This document shows, in pieces, positions 22,631 through 35,094 of a stretch of DNA of 64,000 bases. The stretch is from Lutraria lutraria. Its lineage: Eukaryota; Mollusca; Bivalvia; Venerida; Mactridae. The notes below the pieces were generated by a model, which was given only the letters and a program-made list of their open reading frames with translations, did not search any database and was not told the origin of the DNA. Positions within the stretch are counted from its first letter, which is position 1. The number at the start of each line of letters is the position of its first letter. Location of the stretch: contig OZ026844.1 of the NCBI GenBank assembly GCA_964023205.1, positions 25,022,934 through 25,086,933 of the forward strand. Direction: 5' to 3'. The translations under genes were made by a program, and so were the position numbers.

Positions 22631-23527
22631 AGCATTACAATGAAGTGATAAAATGACCAGGTGTCAATAGAAAAAAATCAGAAAAGGCAAAAATAAGCTT
22701 ACAGATTTTTTTGCAATTTTTGTTACCCTTGATTTCTTTTTATATTTATCCCAAAGTTACAAAAATTACACCATAAAAAAGTTTACTAAAGTATGAACAA
22801 CTTTTATATTTACTATAATTTGATGCGATTGATATTTAGTATAATAAACCAGTGATGAAGTAGACATGTGTCAAAACAGTACCATTTCCCAACAACCTGT
22901 ATGAAGACAGTGTACCAAGTTACAGTATGTATATTGACTAGAGGGCTATGAAGTAAAGGGTTAAACTGGCAATATGATCATTGACCTTAAATATTTGATT
23001 AAATAAACAGTACTAGGTCCTTGTTTCGTTCAGAATTATTGATACAGTTTTAAACTTTGTATCGACTCAGTGATGTCCCTGCATCACAAAATTCATCTCA
23101 TTTCAGGCCTTCAGGCCTTTGACTTCTCAATATTTTCATGAAGTTTAAGTACTTAATATGAATCAACAATATGTTATATATGTTTGTCAGACTGAAATTT
23201 ATACCAGAAAACACATCAAGTATTAAATGCAAAATTGTACATGCTCTAGTAAATCTTCAATTTTGAATTGGCCTCAGTAGGATTCTTACAGATTTTAGTT
23301 AGCAACATTATCAGTTATCAAACAATCCAGCTTTAGTGTTCCATAGTATCAGTTACTCTTTTAATTGCTTATGTTAATATGATGGAATAGTAATGGTCAA
23401 GGCTTTATAATATACATTGTTAAAGTTTTATTTGATATGCCATTTGAAATCAAAGCACTGAGAGTACTGTCAGGAACAAAGTTTAAATGTGTTAGATAAA
23501 ACCATCCTTAAAAGATTAAAGGCCTGT
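22631..23527. other. No gene seen
   Basis: AT-rich, non-coding by eye; no repeat or motif recognised. Confidence 0.4.
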
Positions 23528-23925
23528 CCCTGTCGGCAATTTGATGAACAGTTCACAAAATGCTCATGAGCTTATTCATGAATAGTTCATGAAATGTATT
23601 CATGACCTACAAATGTTCATGAACTAATTCAGGAACCTTAGGCAGTCTTTATCTAAAGGTGTTTTTCATAAGGTTCATGAACTATTCATGAATCAATTTA
23701 ATGAACAATTCATGAATAAGCTCATTAACATTTCATGAACTTATGATGTTCATGAAAAGTTTGTGAAATTCCATGAATTGTTCACGGACTTCAGTTGATC
23801 AACAGTTTGTGAAATTTAGGTTCGTGAACTATTGATGAATTATATTGATGAACATTTAATGAACTTTGATGAACAATTCATGAACATGATCAGTTCATGA
23901 ACAAATTCTCAACAGGGGTGTTATC
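23528..23925. mobile_element. MITE-like unit built of TTCATGAA palindromes
   Basis: About a dozen TTCATGAA or ATTCATGAAT palindromes and many TGAACAGTTCA-type variants lie within 400 bp. Imperfect inverted borders are visible: CCCTGTCGGCAATTTG at the left and CAAATTCTCAACAGGGG at the right. No coding content and no convincing target duplication were found. Confidence 0.55.
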
Positions 23926-24560
23926 ATCATTATGAATTAGAAATTGAGGGTCAAGTATAATTATAGTCTTGAAAAAATGTACATCTTTCAGCCAATTAAC
24001 CACAACTATCAAGGAAAAACTACACTCTAAAAGTCATGACATACAGTGAGAAATTACTCACTGAAAAGTTTAGTTTTCAGTGAAAACCCAAACAAATTCA
24101 GTACCATCAGTGTTTTGATTTGTATACATTGAACTGTATATAAACCGTCTGTACTCAACTTCTGACCCTGTGTCATTATGTAATCTCTCTACACTGAGAT
24201 AGTGGCACTACTTTTGTGAATGAAACTATTTCCAGTATGTAAAATCTTATTACCTGGACAGATTATGAATGAACTTTGGTGTGGATGAATACTTAATTAT
24301 CATACTTGTTAGTTTTACAGTTTAAATCGCCAAAATATTTCACATGCTTTCAAAATAAACAGAATTCTGCAATATATCTTCAACTTTTATCAAAACTGTA
24401 AAGTCTGCAATGTATACTTATACAACAAATGGTACTATTTTTCAAGGCGGATTAGATGCGTCACTGCTTTGTTAAACAAAATGATCGAGGTGTATACCTA
24501 TATGAACTTTGTTCCTAAAAATGTATTATTCATCTTAAATAAGAAGCAGAATTGTTTATA

Positions 24561-24740
24561 CAGTCAAACCTTTGAACTTGTCAACCAAGGGCAACTTTAG
24601 GAAAGACAAAATATGGTCTTTATAGACAGGTGGCCTTTATTCAGAGGTAATTTTGTTCTAAATTATCTTTTTTTCAAAGAATGGTCTTTATTCACAGGGT
24701 GGTCTTTACTCAAAGATGACCGTACATACAGGTTTGACTG
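24561..24740. mobile_element. 180 bp MITE with TA target sites (Tc1/mariner type)
   Basis: TA lies at 24559-24560 and 24741-24742. Ends are CAGTCAAACCT and AGGTTTGACTG. The interior has repeated GGTCTTTATTCA/GGTCTTTACTCA blocks. A diverged copy lies at 63590-63730. The open frame crossing it has no support. Confidence 0.7.
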
Positions 24741-24742
24741 TA

Positions 24743-25820
24743 GTTTGTGCTTGCGCTATGATGATGTCACTATGTTTTTTAAAGAATTATTCATGGCAGT
24801 CTGGCAAGTTTCAATGTTTATTTGTCTGATTTCCTGTTTGATGTTCAACTCCAGTTCCAGGCAAGTATTAGGTGAGGCATCAAGTAGCCCCATTAGTAAA
24901 GTCTAGTGGCCCAAAATCTGGTGTGCGGTGTGGTGCCATCTTGGTGGAACCACATTTGTGAATGATCTTTTCTAGCAAAATCCTGAGTGTAAGTATCACT
25001 CGTTTATTTCAAGATGTCCATCCTTGGAGAAAATATAAAACGTAAACATTCAGCAATGTTGACTTTAAATTATTTAGCAATAAATTAAAGATTACTAAAT
25101 TAATTTCAGTACTAGCGTCAAATTAATTAAACTGAAATCAACCAGTTCCGTCGAACATTCATAATCATGTCAGTTACTTATAATATTACGGGAACTTTCA
25201 GTGCTTTGATTTTATTAATTTTCCAACTAGTCAGATTTGTCTCCCTTGTTCAACTGATACATTGTACGCCGGTTGCAATCGAAAACACTGCTTACTTATT
25301 ATCGAAACGGTATATTCTTAACTATATTGTATTATTTTATTTTTTTCCATGTGCTTTTGTCCGGATTTCGATACTCAAATAATTCTACAAAAGTTTTAAT
25401 CACAAAATTAATATTGGTTTATCATACATTTTCGCGATTTCCAAAGTTTGTATAAGCATTTGAACTGTTGAACACGTCTTATCCAGATCTAAAATACAAA
25501 TAAATACGGATCTTGCATATATTTCTTTCAAGTTGATTTATTGCTAGTCATTTTCTATGCAGTAACGGTCAAATTTGTTTTCAAAATAGTGAATTACAGA
25601 CCTATAACGAACATGGTGATTATTGACAGATACATAACAATAGTACATTTTTCACCCTTGACGTCGTTTTAGTAATTTATGACTATTTTGAGGCGATCAC
25701 CTTTCATCATCTTCACTTACCGGTGTTTGGGAAAACCGAAACCGAACATTTACCGAAATCGAACTGTTACAATAAAACCACACTAAGTTTCATACTTTTA
25801 TCTTCAGATTATGTTATTAT
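24743..25820. other. No gene seen
   Basis: AT-rich. Open frames at 25167-25455 are hydrophobic by composition only and have no motif or splice support. Confidence 0.4.
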
Positions 25821-25828
25821 GGTATATT

Positions 25829-26371
25829 CAAGGACTTATATACATACATGGATTCGCAACTTCCGTATTAACAGTTTAAAGTAATCAAATCCCGCGATAA
25901 TAAGACGTGAATCAACGGGAATACAAGCTATTGTTTACAAAAGCGAAAATACGAAAAAATCCGTGATATCCGAATGATAATAACAGCGAAAATATCCGTG
26001 GTATTCCGAATGTTTAATCTCGGAGACGAAAGGATTATAATAGATGTCCGCCATCTTGGAATTTAAAATGTTCGACTGATGCCTTTTTCAATGCTTATAC
26101 TTAGACTTTGTGGATAATAAATGTATCTTAATATCTTTAAGGAATTTGTTGCATCCTTTACCAATTTCCCGTGCCCAATTGCCAGAGTTTTATTAGTATA
26201 ATCAGGGATGCTATATTACATATAGCATCCCTGGTATAATCAAATTCGTAAACACCCAAATACAGTTGTCGGACATTGCCGAGTATATAGCAATGCATTG
26301 TGGGATCGCCGAACGATATCGTTTGATCTATTTTTAGCAGTTGCGAATCCATGTATGTATGTAAGTCCTTG
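25829..26371. mobile_element. 543 bp hAT-type MITE
   Basis: GGTATATT occurs directly outside both ends (25821-25828 and 26372-26379): an 8 bp target duplication, the hAT hallmark. TIRs begin CAAGGACTTATATACATACA and run over 30 bp with about one mismatch, including GGATTCGCAACT. No transposase is present. The same ends form the minimal palindromes at 20691-20730 and 40867-40959. Confidence 0.85.
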
Positions 26372-26379
26372 GGTATATT

Positions 26380-27399
26380 ATACGAAATTTGAGAACAAAA
26401 AAATCAAAATTAGTGGTTTGAACGATCGATTTGTGTGTTCCCCGTGTGAATTGAATCAACCAAAAACAACTTACTAACATAAACGTGTAAAATTATAGAC
26501 AAACACGATTATGGGGGTTGTCTTACTATTTAATCAAACATACTCATAGATCATATGACAAAATTGCAAAGGATAGATTTGTCTTGAAAAAAATATTTTT
26601 TTATCAAATTTAACATAGTTACAGAGTTAATTCCCTTAATTTTCTTACGAATAACTTAAATTGTCTTCATTGTCTCAAACAATATTTTACCTATTTGCAA
26701 GGATGCGCGCATTTTGTATTATTTTGTTAATCATCTATGTAGCCACTACACCCATAAGTTCGTGCCCGTTAATATTCGAAGTCAGCGCATGCGCATATGA
26801 TACTACCGTGGTTGAACAAGATCTCCATAAAATATCAACTTACAAGTTAATTTTCTCTACATGTAACGAAATGTAACAAAACAGGTTGTAAACATGCATT
26901 GCTCGCCTCAAAATATACATGACCTTGACAATCTTGATCATCTGGAAGCTTTCTCACAGCTTCGTGCTCATAAACTGATGACGTCATGCGGAAGATGCGC
27001 TGCTATTTTCTAAATGTATTTTATCATTAATTGTAAGTATTGGGTATGGTCTTTAACTTTAAGAATAGACACTTGATAAGATTAGTATTAAAATATACCA
27101 ACGATGATAAAGTCAGCGAGTGTCAAATAAATTGGAAATGTGAACTTCTTAACAGTTGAATTTCTTTTTAAAAAGTTTAACGCATTTTTCACTTCTTTCT
27201 CACAGCAATATTTCTTCATCTACAACTAGCATAAACTTGGACACGGGAAACCATGTCATTCATCACTAAAACGTGCACGAACTTGGGGTAAGGCACGAAG
27301 TTGTGAAAATAGAGGATAATTACTTGCACTTTTATTTGTGTGAATACCGGTATATGTGACAGATATATCAGGAAGCATAATCAATAAAATGTTACATAA
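26380..27399. other. No supported gene
   Basis: One 57-codon frame from ATG 26703 (MRAFCIILLIIYVATTPISS..) starts like a signal peptide and then has a few Cys, but it lacks any conserved pattern or splice context. No repeat was recognised. Confidence 0.35.
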
Positions 27400-28071
27400 T
27401 GATTAATTAGGGCTGTCCCGATATAGCTGCGTACCGGTACGTACCGGTACAGTGCTGAACGATATGCGTATCGTACCGGAAGGTCCCGTATCGGCCGTAT
27501 CGCGGTTTTTTATTTTATATTAAAAAACTCTTAGAATCACGGTTGAACAACTGAACTAGATTTGCGAATTTACTCTCATATCATCGTCGACAATGCTTAC
27601 TCAACTAATTTCCGGGATTCCATACTCTACTTATAGACATTAGCAACGTACGTGAGGTAAAGCTAGACAACGAATTCGATTCGAATATTCAGATTTTGTC
27701 AAGTAGATATTGACTTATAAATTGTATTACGCCACCATGTAATGTTACATAAAAATGTGGCAGTATTTTGGTTTGCCGATTAATGATACAAAGAAGCACG
27801 TAGATGTCAACGCGATGTCAAGTATAGTGGTGGGACTAGCAAGTAGTTGTTTTTTTCTCATCTCAATGATAAAAGCTAAGTTTTCAAGCTATAGATATTA
27901 AATATGATAAATGCTCGAGCACTGAATTATGTGATTTAATACTGCTTATGCTGTAATGCGAATATTCATTTATAGTGCTTTATTATAGTATTGTATATTA
28001 ACGATAACATGTACATTGTATCATGTATTATATTATATGCTCTCCGTGTCTGGAGGAAATAAAGATATATA

Positions 28072-29518
28072 CGAGGGGGGATCCAAAAGTTTTGTCACTG
28101 GCTCTATAACTCGGCCTGTATTTAAGATATAACAGCCAAAGTCGGTGTACATGTACACGAATGTCTTACAAAATACCATACAAAATTTGGTGCAGAAGTA
28201 ACAAACACTTTATAAAATTCAATGCATCGTTTGAAACACATGAGCGACCATCACCGCACACCAACGACGTCAACGACGTTATGTTACAATTATCTCGACG
28301 GCATAACGTCACTCCTTCTCAAATCAGCGACCGGCGCGCTCAATATACTGCCTGTGTCATTCAACCCACTTCCGAAACACATTCTCAAACCATTTGGATG
28401 GAAGCCCAGAGAGAATGAGGTTACTCTCTGTCTGTAGTTCTTGAAGGTTATCGAAACTCTGTCCCCCATAGCTCTCCCTTCAGATACGGAAACAGAGCAA
28501 AGTCGCACGGGGCAAAGTCCGGGCAGTATTTTGAGTGAGAAAGTGTCTGTATCCGGCGAACATCCATGTTCATACGAGAAGGGGAGCTGTCTTGTTTCCA
28601 CTGGCTACTCCGCATTTTCATATCCGTATCGTAGTAGAAAAAGCAAGGTTTTATCTATTGTAATAATCTTTCCGAGAAACTGACCAACCTCTCGACTGTA
28701 TCGCCTTAAGAACTTCATAGATTCTTGCACGTGCCGTAACATCTGTTTATCAGTGAGCAAACGAGGCACTCATCTAGCCCTCACACGACTAATCTTCAAG
28801 TCATCGGTGGGTCTACGCTGCACAGTGCCGTAACTGAAACTCGTGTATTCAGAGAGTGCCTGAACACTAATACGCCGATCCTCCCGAACCACGTCGGAAA
28901 CCACTCTGACATTCGCCTCGGTTCGTATTGCGGGCCATCCGGTCCTTGTTTGATCCTCCAGTGACTCATTTCCCTCTCGAAATCCTTCACACCATCTATG
29001 AACAAATCTTCTATTTACAGATTTTTCACAATATGCTCCTTTTACCATTTCTACTGTTTCTAAAAACGATTTTCCGACCTTATAGCAAAAATGCAATACT
29101 GCACGTAGCGGCATTTTTTTAAAGTTTCGACATTTTTTTCTGCCAACGGCTTACAAACAACTGCCCCAGAAAGCGTAAACGTGCAATGATATCTTTAGAA
29201 ATTAAACTGCTGTTTACTCTATGACATGACTTTTCGTCAGGAAAACTACTTCTGATTTCATGCGTTATTTTTGTTATAATTATATTTTTAAATATGGAAA
29301 GCAATATAACTTATTCTGTAAGTTCGGCGTGCGGCTGGTACGTCGCAGAGGGCTTATTGCAACACCGCTGGCGAGCACATTTTTAGTGAAAGTGGGTGCA
29401 TTTTTGTTCAAAATAATTAAGAACTTATTGATGCATTTATATATGATAAATATAATTCAATGTGACGTTATATTTTAGCATAATCGAAGCAGTGACAAAA
29501 CTTTTGGATCACCCCTCG
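28072..29518 (-). mobile_element. Mariner-like element, full length but defective
   Basis: TA at 28070-28071 and 29519-29520. TIRs read CGAGGGG(G/T)GATCCAAAAG and continue TTTTGTCACTG, 28 of 29 bases matching. It carries a degenerate transposase on the minus strand and sits inside a hAT-type element, so it arrived later. Confidence 0.9.
28290..29114 (-). pseudogene. Mariner transposase pseudogene
   Basis: The N-terminus (29114 leftwards) reads a Cys-Tyr-Lys-Val-Gly-Lys-Ser helix, VNRRFVHRWCEGFREGNESL, ..DQTRTGWPAIRTEANV and VREDRRISVQALSEYTSFSY. This is the HTH_48/mariner paired-like DNA-binding region. A stop replaces Trp in the R-(W)-VPRLLTDKQ linker. Further on, KIITIDKT holds the first catalytic Asp, and in another frame KYCPDFAPCDFALFPYLKG holds the last Asp of the DDD triad. 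The middle of the catalytic core is deleted and frames shift, so it is dead. Normal mariner transposases are about 340-350 residues. Confidence 0.85.
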
Positions 29519-29995
29519 TATACATAATTGTGTCTCGTCATCATAACATCCAAGTTGAAGGTTTCAGAAGTTCATTATTAATTTAGTGTTTTTAATCAAT
29601 TTGACAATCATAACCCTGATTCTTTAAACAATTTTATATGGCTAGGTTTTATTCTTGATATAAGGCCATTTATGGGACAGAGATTAAAACTTGCTTCTGT
29701 TATAATAACATTTCTCATAATTATTTAATTTCCATAATATCAACTAACATATGTGCATCAAATTGATGACCTTAAGTACAAGACAATTTTAGTTTTACAC
29801 CTTTTTAACAGTTAATTAGGACTTTCTAGCACCAAACAAGTGTGCAGTGTTCCCAAAAAAACACTAATATCGCAAGTTTTTTCATTACTTTGAAATATTT
29901 TTATATCGTATCGTTGATATCGCATATCGCTAGTACCGTATCGTAATACGTATCGTATCCCATGAGATCTGTATCGGGACAGCCCTATGATTAAT

Positions 29996-30499
29996 CATAT
30001 TTTTAAAAAAAAATTTGTTGTTGTTTATTGTTTATAATTATGTACTCACAGAGTTAATATATTATATCTTACACTATTTAGAAAATGGATGACAATTAGA
30101 CTCTCATAGTTTCAGCTTTCCCAATATCATTATTATCAATATTATCTACATATGTATAATTTCCCATAGACTCATTACTTTTTTCGTAGTAGCATATTTT
30201 TTGTGGATAAAATCTTTTTGTGATTAAATGTTGATTTTATTTTGCTCATTAAATACTTTTGGACGGACAATCTCGTTCAAGATAATTGTCGGCTTCACCC
30301 ATCGGCATATGTGATAATGGCATACATGTATCAACCTGGCGCACATGTTTGATAATGACAATTTCCACCATTTGATTGGATTAACAAATACATGTCCTAA
30401 AACAAACATCCTTTAATTATATTTTAATTGATATCTTCTTTTCTATCTTTCCGTAGGAATGTTCACAGTTTTTTTTCGTATTTTTCATAGTTACCTTTT
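29996..30499. other. No gene seen
   Basis: AT-rich, non-coding by eye, between the hAT-type element and the family C element. Confidence 0.4.
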
Positions 30500-32462
30500 T
30501 ACCTCACCTGATTTCATCAGGTTAGCTTTTAGGATCGATGAATGTCCGTCGGCAGGCGTCTGGCGTCCGTCCACAATTAGTTTGTTTACACTCTAGCATC
30601 CACAGCTCTTAACAAATCTTAATCAAACTTGCTCACAATGTATATAGCCACAAAATAGCTAAGTTCGATTATGGGCGAAATCAGACAATAACTTCTAGAG
30701 TTATAGGCCCTTGACTTTGAAAATTTGCTATATTTAGCTTGTTAACACTCTAGCGCCTTCATTTATTCACCAATACTAGTAATATTTTCAGTAAATATGT
30801 ATAACCAAAAGATCTTGGACAAGTTTGATTATGGGCAGAATCGGACCAGAACTTCAAGAGTTATGGGCCCTTGACTTTGAAAATTTGCTATATTTTATCT
30901 TGTTAGTCCCCTGCCGTACCGGAGGGGACTATAGTGTTTGTCAGTCCGTCCGTCCCTCCGTCTGTCTGTCTGTCCGAAGTGGTTTCCGGATGATAACTTC
31001 AGTTAGAATTGATGGATTTCAATGAAAGTTGGTATATGGATAGCTTAAGGCATTACCTAGAGTGGGATTGCATTTGGGGTCAATAGGTCAAATATCTAGG
31101 TCACTGTTACTAAAAATAGAAATTTGGTTTCCGGATGATAAAATCAGTTAGGGATGACGGATTTCAATGAAAGTTGGTATATGGATAGCTTAGGGGATAA
31201 CCTAGAGTGGGATTGCATTTAAGGTCAATAGGTCAAATATCTAGGTCACTGTTGCTAAAAATAGAAATTTGGTTTCTGGATGATAACTTCAGTTAGGGGT
31301 GATGGATTTCAATGGAAGTTGGTGTATGGATAGCTTACGGAATAACCCATAGTGGGATTGCATTTGAGGTCAATAGGTCAAATATCTAGGTCAGTGTTAC
31401 TAAAAATAGAAATTTGGTTTCTGGATGATAACTTCAGATAGGGATGATGGATTTCAATGAAATTTGGTATATGGATAACTTAGGATATAAGCTAGAGTAG
31501 GATTGCATTTGGGGTCAACAGGTCAAATATCTAGGTCAGTGTTGCTAAAAATAGAAATTTGGTTTCAGGATGATAACTTCAGTTAAGGATGACAGATTTC
31601 AATGAAAGTTTGTGTATGGATAGCTTAGGGGATTACCTAAAGTGGGATTGCATTTGGGGTCAATAGGTCAAATATCTAGGTCACTGCTACTAAAAATAGA
31701 AATTTGGTTTCCGGATGATAACTTCAGTTAGGGGTGACAAATTTCAATGAAAGTCGGTATATGGATAGCTTAGGGTTTAACCTAGAGTGGGATTGCATTT
31801 GGGGTCAATAGGTCAAACATCTAGGTCACTGTTACTAAAAATAGAAATTTGGTTTCCGTATGATAACTTCAGTTAGGGGTGATGAATTTGAATGAAAGTT
31901 GGTGTATGGATAGCTTAGGAGATAACCTAGAGTAGGATTACATTTGGGGTCAATAGGTCAAATATCTAGGTCACTGTTACTAAAAATAGAAATTTGGTTT
32001 CCAGATGATAACTTAAGCTGGCTCGCTCATTTAGACAAAATTGTCATCTTTAAAAAATCTAGACAGATGGTGCTGTATAAACAGCAGCTAACATTCCAAT
32101 GATATGTGCTGGCAGGGGACTTGTATTGCATGCAATACTGACTGTAAGCTTGTTTACACTCTAACGCATTCATTTATCCACCAATCCTAATGATATTTTC
32201 AGTAAATGTGTATAACCTGAAGATCTTGGACAAGATCGATTATGGGCGGAATCAGACCCAAACTTCAAGAGTTATGGGCATTTGGATTAGAAAATTTGCT
32301 ACGTTTTAGCTTGTTTAACAGTATTATACCTTCATTGTTGGTTTTGATCTCAAAATCTATGTAAAAATGGGTTATACGAGATGGAAACTGTATTATCTGG
32401 TCATTAAGTATAGTGTCTTTGTTCTCAGGTGAGCGATAAAGGGCCATCTTGGCCCTCTTGTT
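30500..32462 (+). mobile_element. Tandem-core element family C, copy 1, split by family D
   Basis: Opens with the hairpin ACCTCACCTGA..TCAGGTTAGCT and a GTCCGTCGGCAGGCGTCTGG seed. Cores of about 130 bp contain AGCTTGTTTACACTCTAGCG, TATTTTCAGTAAATGTGTAT, TTCGATTATGGGCGGAATC and CTTCAAGAGTTATGGGCCC. It closes with CAGGTGAGCGATAAAGGGCC, the hairpin GGGCCATCTTGGCCC and CTCTTGTT. Family D (30905-32148) interrupts it. Other copies are at 39127-39700 plus 50169-50765, 51681, 58384 and 58865. Confidence 0.85.
30905..32148 (+). mobile_element. Tandem-core element family D (about 146 bp units)
   Basis: Starts GTCCCCTGCCGTACCGGAGG and a CCGTCCGTCCCTCCGTCTG seed. About seven core units of 146 bp follow, with ATAACTTCAGTTAGGG, TTTCAATGAAAGTTGGT, ATGGATAGCTTAGGG, GGGTCAATAGGTCAAATATC and TAGGTCACTGTTACTAAAAA. 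It ends GGCAGGGGAC (exact complement of the opening GTCCCCTGCC) and the perfect palindrome GTATTGCATGCAATAC. CTTGTT occurs at both borders (30899-30904 and 32149-32154): a possible 6 bp duplication, or host sequence by chance. Confidence 0.85.
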
Positions 32463-32525
32463 TATTGCTATACAGTGATATTTAAGCATCACAAAATGAT
32501 GACAATATAAGTTATTCGTAAAAAA

Positions 32526-32930
32526 AACTAAGGAAAGTAACTCTGCACCAATGTTAATGAAAATAGAGAAAAAGTTAAATAATATCATTTTAAAACAAAA
32601 TTATCTTTTGAAATTTTGCCATATGGTCTATAATCATATTTGATAATTAAAAGTATTCACATACTTGACATACGCGTGTCTGTCTATTTGTCACAATTTA
32701 CTTTCGGTTATGAATTTTGATTTTGGTTTGTCGAGTCAGAGAACTAAGGGAAGTAACTATGTAACTAGGTTAATGAAAATTTAAAAAAAAGTTGAATAAA
32801 ATCATTTTAAGACAAAACTATCCTCTGAAATTTTGCAGTATGATTGATTATTGTATTTGACAAAGAAAACAAGTCACACTCACCACATAAGCATATCTGT
32901 CTAACTATCACAGTTAGATTTCGGTTATGA
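32526..32930 (+). repeat. Direct repeat, two units of about 190 bp, period about 216 bp
   Basis: Units start AACTAAGGAAAGTAACT at 32526 and AACTAAGGGAAGTAACT at 32742. Both contain TTAATGAAAAT, AAAATCATTTTAA-type runs, CTGAAATTTTGC, a TGTCTAACTATCACA-type block and TTTCGGTTATGAA at the end. Non-coding; origin unknown. Confidence 0.65.
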
Positions 32931-33074
32931 AGTTAGATTTCGGTAAATGTTAGATTTCGGTTTTCCCAAATACCCCTCACTTACCATACACGCACAATGA
33001 AATTTATATCACTTTTAAGTTTAACACTTCAAAAGCATTTGTTCTGTGGCTTAGAACTATATAGACCTTTGACT

Positions 33075-33190
33075 TAAATAACCTCGGAAAAAGAAGTTGC
33101 ATGGGTTGAGGTCAAGACTATGTGCAGGCCATTGCCCAAGATATTCTGGAATCTTTCACCTCCGATTATTGTCTTCAAATATATAATTAC
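33075..33190 (-). pseudogene. Tc1/mariner-group transposase fragment
   Basis: On the minus strand FEDNNRR is followed, after one stop, by KIPEYLGQWPAHSLDLNPCN and FFFRG. WPARSPDLNPCDFFLWG is the third catalytic block of Tc1/mariner-type DDE/D transposases; here the Asp is kept and Arg-Ser-Pro is changed to His-Ser-Leu. Only this block is recognisable; flanking frames up to 33390 are not. It is a relic. Confidence 0.5.
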
Positions 33191-33894
33191 TCAATCGCCG
33201 AACATCTTATGTAGAAAGTATTGTACATATTGTGTCAAAGCAACATCCTGCATCAACCTCATGTTTTGTAAGATAGGAGACAGAAGAATAAACTTGCTTT
33301 TCAAAAGCGACCTCATTCTTTTGTGGAGAGACCACTACACAGGGTAACACAGTGAGAAACTCACGGTGCAGTGTGCAATGTCGCCCCATAGTATAGTGTA
33401 ATTAGGCCGTACATCTTTCAAGACAGGCAATTTGACTAGCAGCGATTGAACTCATCAAATGCATGGTAAAGAAGATCCTACAAAGACATGTGTACTAAAG
33501 TGATAGAAAATTTTATCCTGCATGTATGGTAGTGATTTTTTTCCAAAATTTTCTCACTACCCTTTGCCCATCAAAAGGGGAAATTTAGCGCATCAAATTT
33601 CAAATTTGAATATATATTAACATTTATTTCTATGGAATATGTGATTATTTTAGTTGTTTAAATCATAAATATAAATATTACTACACTGTAATTGATGACA
33701 ATGGTGTGAAAACTGTTGTATTTTTCTTCTTTTTACATGATCATGTGGAAAACACTACTTTTTAGGGGAAAATTCTGGCCATTTTAGGGGAAAAATGAAG
33801 GAAATTTTACTAGGGGAAGCTGCCCATATTCGGCTGTAAATATAGCGAAAAAAATCACTGGAGGATGAAAGGTTGTCACCTAAAAACAACATAG

Positions 33895-34120
33895 CACCTG
33901 CTTCCGTGGTTGAGTGGTTAAGGTCACTGACTTTAAATCACTGTAACCTCTCACTGATGGAGGGGCCCCGCTACTGACCATGTCACTTTATATGAGAAAG
34001 TGGGCAGTTGCTTACAGAGGATGGGAGTCTAGAACTGGTTCTTCCCAGGAACGATGGTTAGGTGAACAGTCCGCCTCATATAACTGATTGTTATACAAAC
34101 AAACAAAGAAAATAAAAAAC
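33895..34120 (+). mobile_element. tRNA-derived SINE
   Basis: The A-box TGGTTGAGTGG at 33907-33917 matches TRGYNNARNGG exactly. The B-box position (about 33955-33975) is worn. A body follows with AGAAAGTGGGCAGTTGCTTA, TCTAGAACTGGTTCTTCCC and GGTTAGGTGAACAGTCCGCC, then an A-rich AACAAACAAAGAAAATAAAA tail. Head, body and A-rich tail are the normal SINE order. Its 3' block recurs at 10600-10690. Confidence 0.75.
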
Positions 34121-34845
34121 ATCATAAAATAATTACCAAAACGACGTCAACAATGAAAAATGTACTTTTGTTTTCAAATACATGTGTATAAAGTGCAATT
34201 TCAAAAAAAGTATATTAAAATGGTATTCTGACACAAAAAACTTACTCCTTTGATCTACATATCTATTTATATGTTATACATGTATCTGGAATTTAAAGGG
34301 ACATTATAATTTATACACATGCGAAAGTGTTACCTTTCTTTAAAGACACCCTGTATTAGAATCCTAACTTCCAAAATTATTGTCTCAAAATTGTGTTTAT
34401 GGGTATTGGAAATGTTCATGATATTTATAGTTTTCCATGATAGGAAATGATTTACCATGAGATTTTAAAAAAAACATTGACATTTCTTAGAGTTATTTCC
34501 CCTTTAAATTTGCATTTAAGTCTTTGGGAGTAACCCATTTTTTCTAAAGATTAAATACAGAATTAATAAAATAACATCCATTTCAATGAAAATTCATAGT
34601 AAAAAGATGTAATAGTGTAATATAAACCTAATTTGATAAAGAAAAATATAGGTATGCAATATCTACAGAAATTAATATTTTTTATTTTTTGTCAAGGGCA
34701 ACAGCTCTAATGAAAGTTTACAATTTGTCGTAAAATAAGGTATCCGACGTAACTATAAAAGAAATAATGATAATTGGGTAATTAAAATTTTGTAACATTT
34801 CTGTTTAGTATTGAGCAAATAGGTGAGAAATGTACAGCATTATAG
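34121..34845. other. No gene seen
   Basis: AT-rich, non-coding by eye; no repeat recognised. Confidence 0.4.
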
Positions 34846-34945
34846 GAATGTAACACTGTATATGAGGTATAGTTTACATGTATTCTGTTCCTATTGAATG
34901 TAACACTGTAAATGAGGCATAGTTTCCATGTATTCTGTTCCTATT
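34846..34945 (+). repeat. 50 bp tandem duplication
   Basis: Two adjacent copies (34846-34895, 34896-34945) of a 50 bp unit starting GAATGTAACACTGTA and ending TATTCTGTTCCTATT differ at three positions. Confidence 0.85.
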
Positions 34946-35094
34946 TACTCATTTCTATTACTGGATTGATTGAATTTGTGTACCTTGTCAATTCTGGCTA
35001 TGATTTTATGCAAAATCTGTTTTTTCTTGTGCTTGGTATTAAGATATTGTATGAGAGGCTATTCACTTCAATGTTTTATGTCTATTTAATCATT

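Larger units (their letters stand above)
27408..29987. mobile_element. hAT-type element, split by a mariner copy
   Basis: TGATTAAT flanks both ends (27400-27407 and 29988-29995). TIRs are TAGGGCTGTCCCGATA. The sub-terminal 80-100 bp at each side are packed with CGTATCG/CGATACG and TACCGGTA motifs, likely transposase-binding repeats. Without the mariner (28072-29518) it is about 1.1 kb, has no hAT transposase, and so is non-autonomous. Confidence 0.85.

Noticed and set aside
26703..26876. Small secreted Cys-containing peptide
   Set aside because: Signal-peptide-like start but no paired Cys pattern, no conserved precursor layout and no splice or promoter evidence.
28290..29114. Active mariner transposase gene
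   Set aside because: Stop in the linker, frame shifts and a deleted catalytic middle; kept only as a pseudogene.
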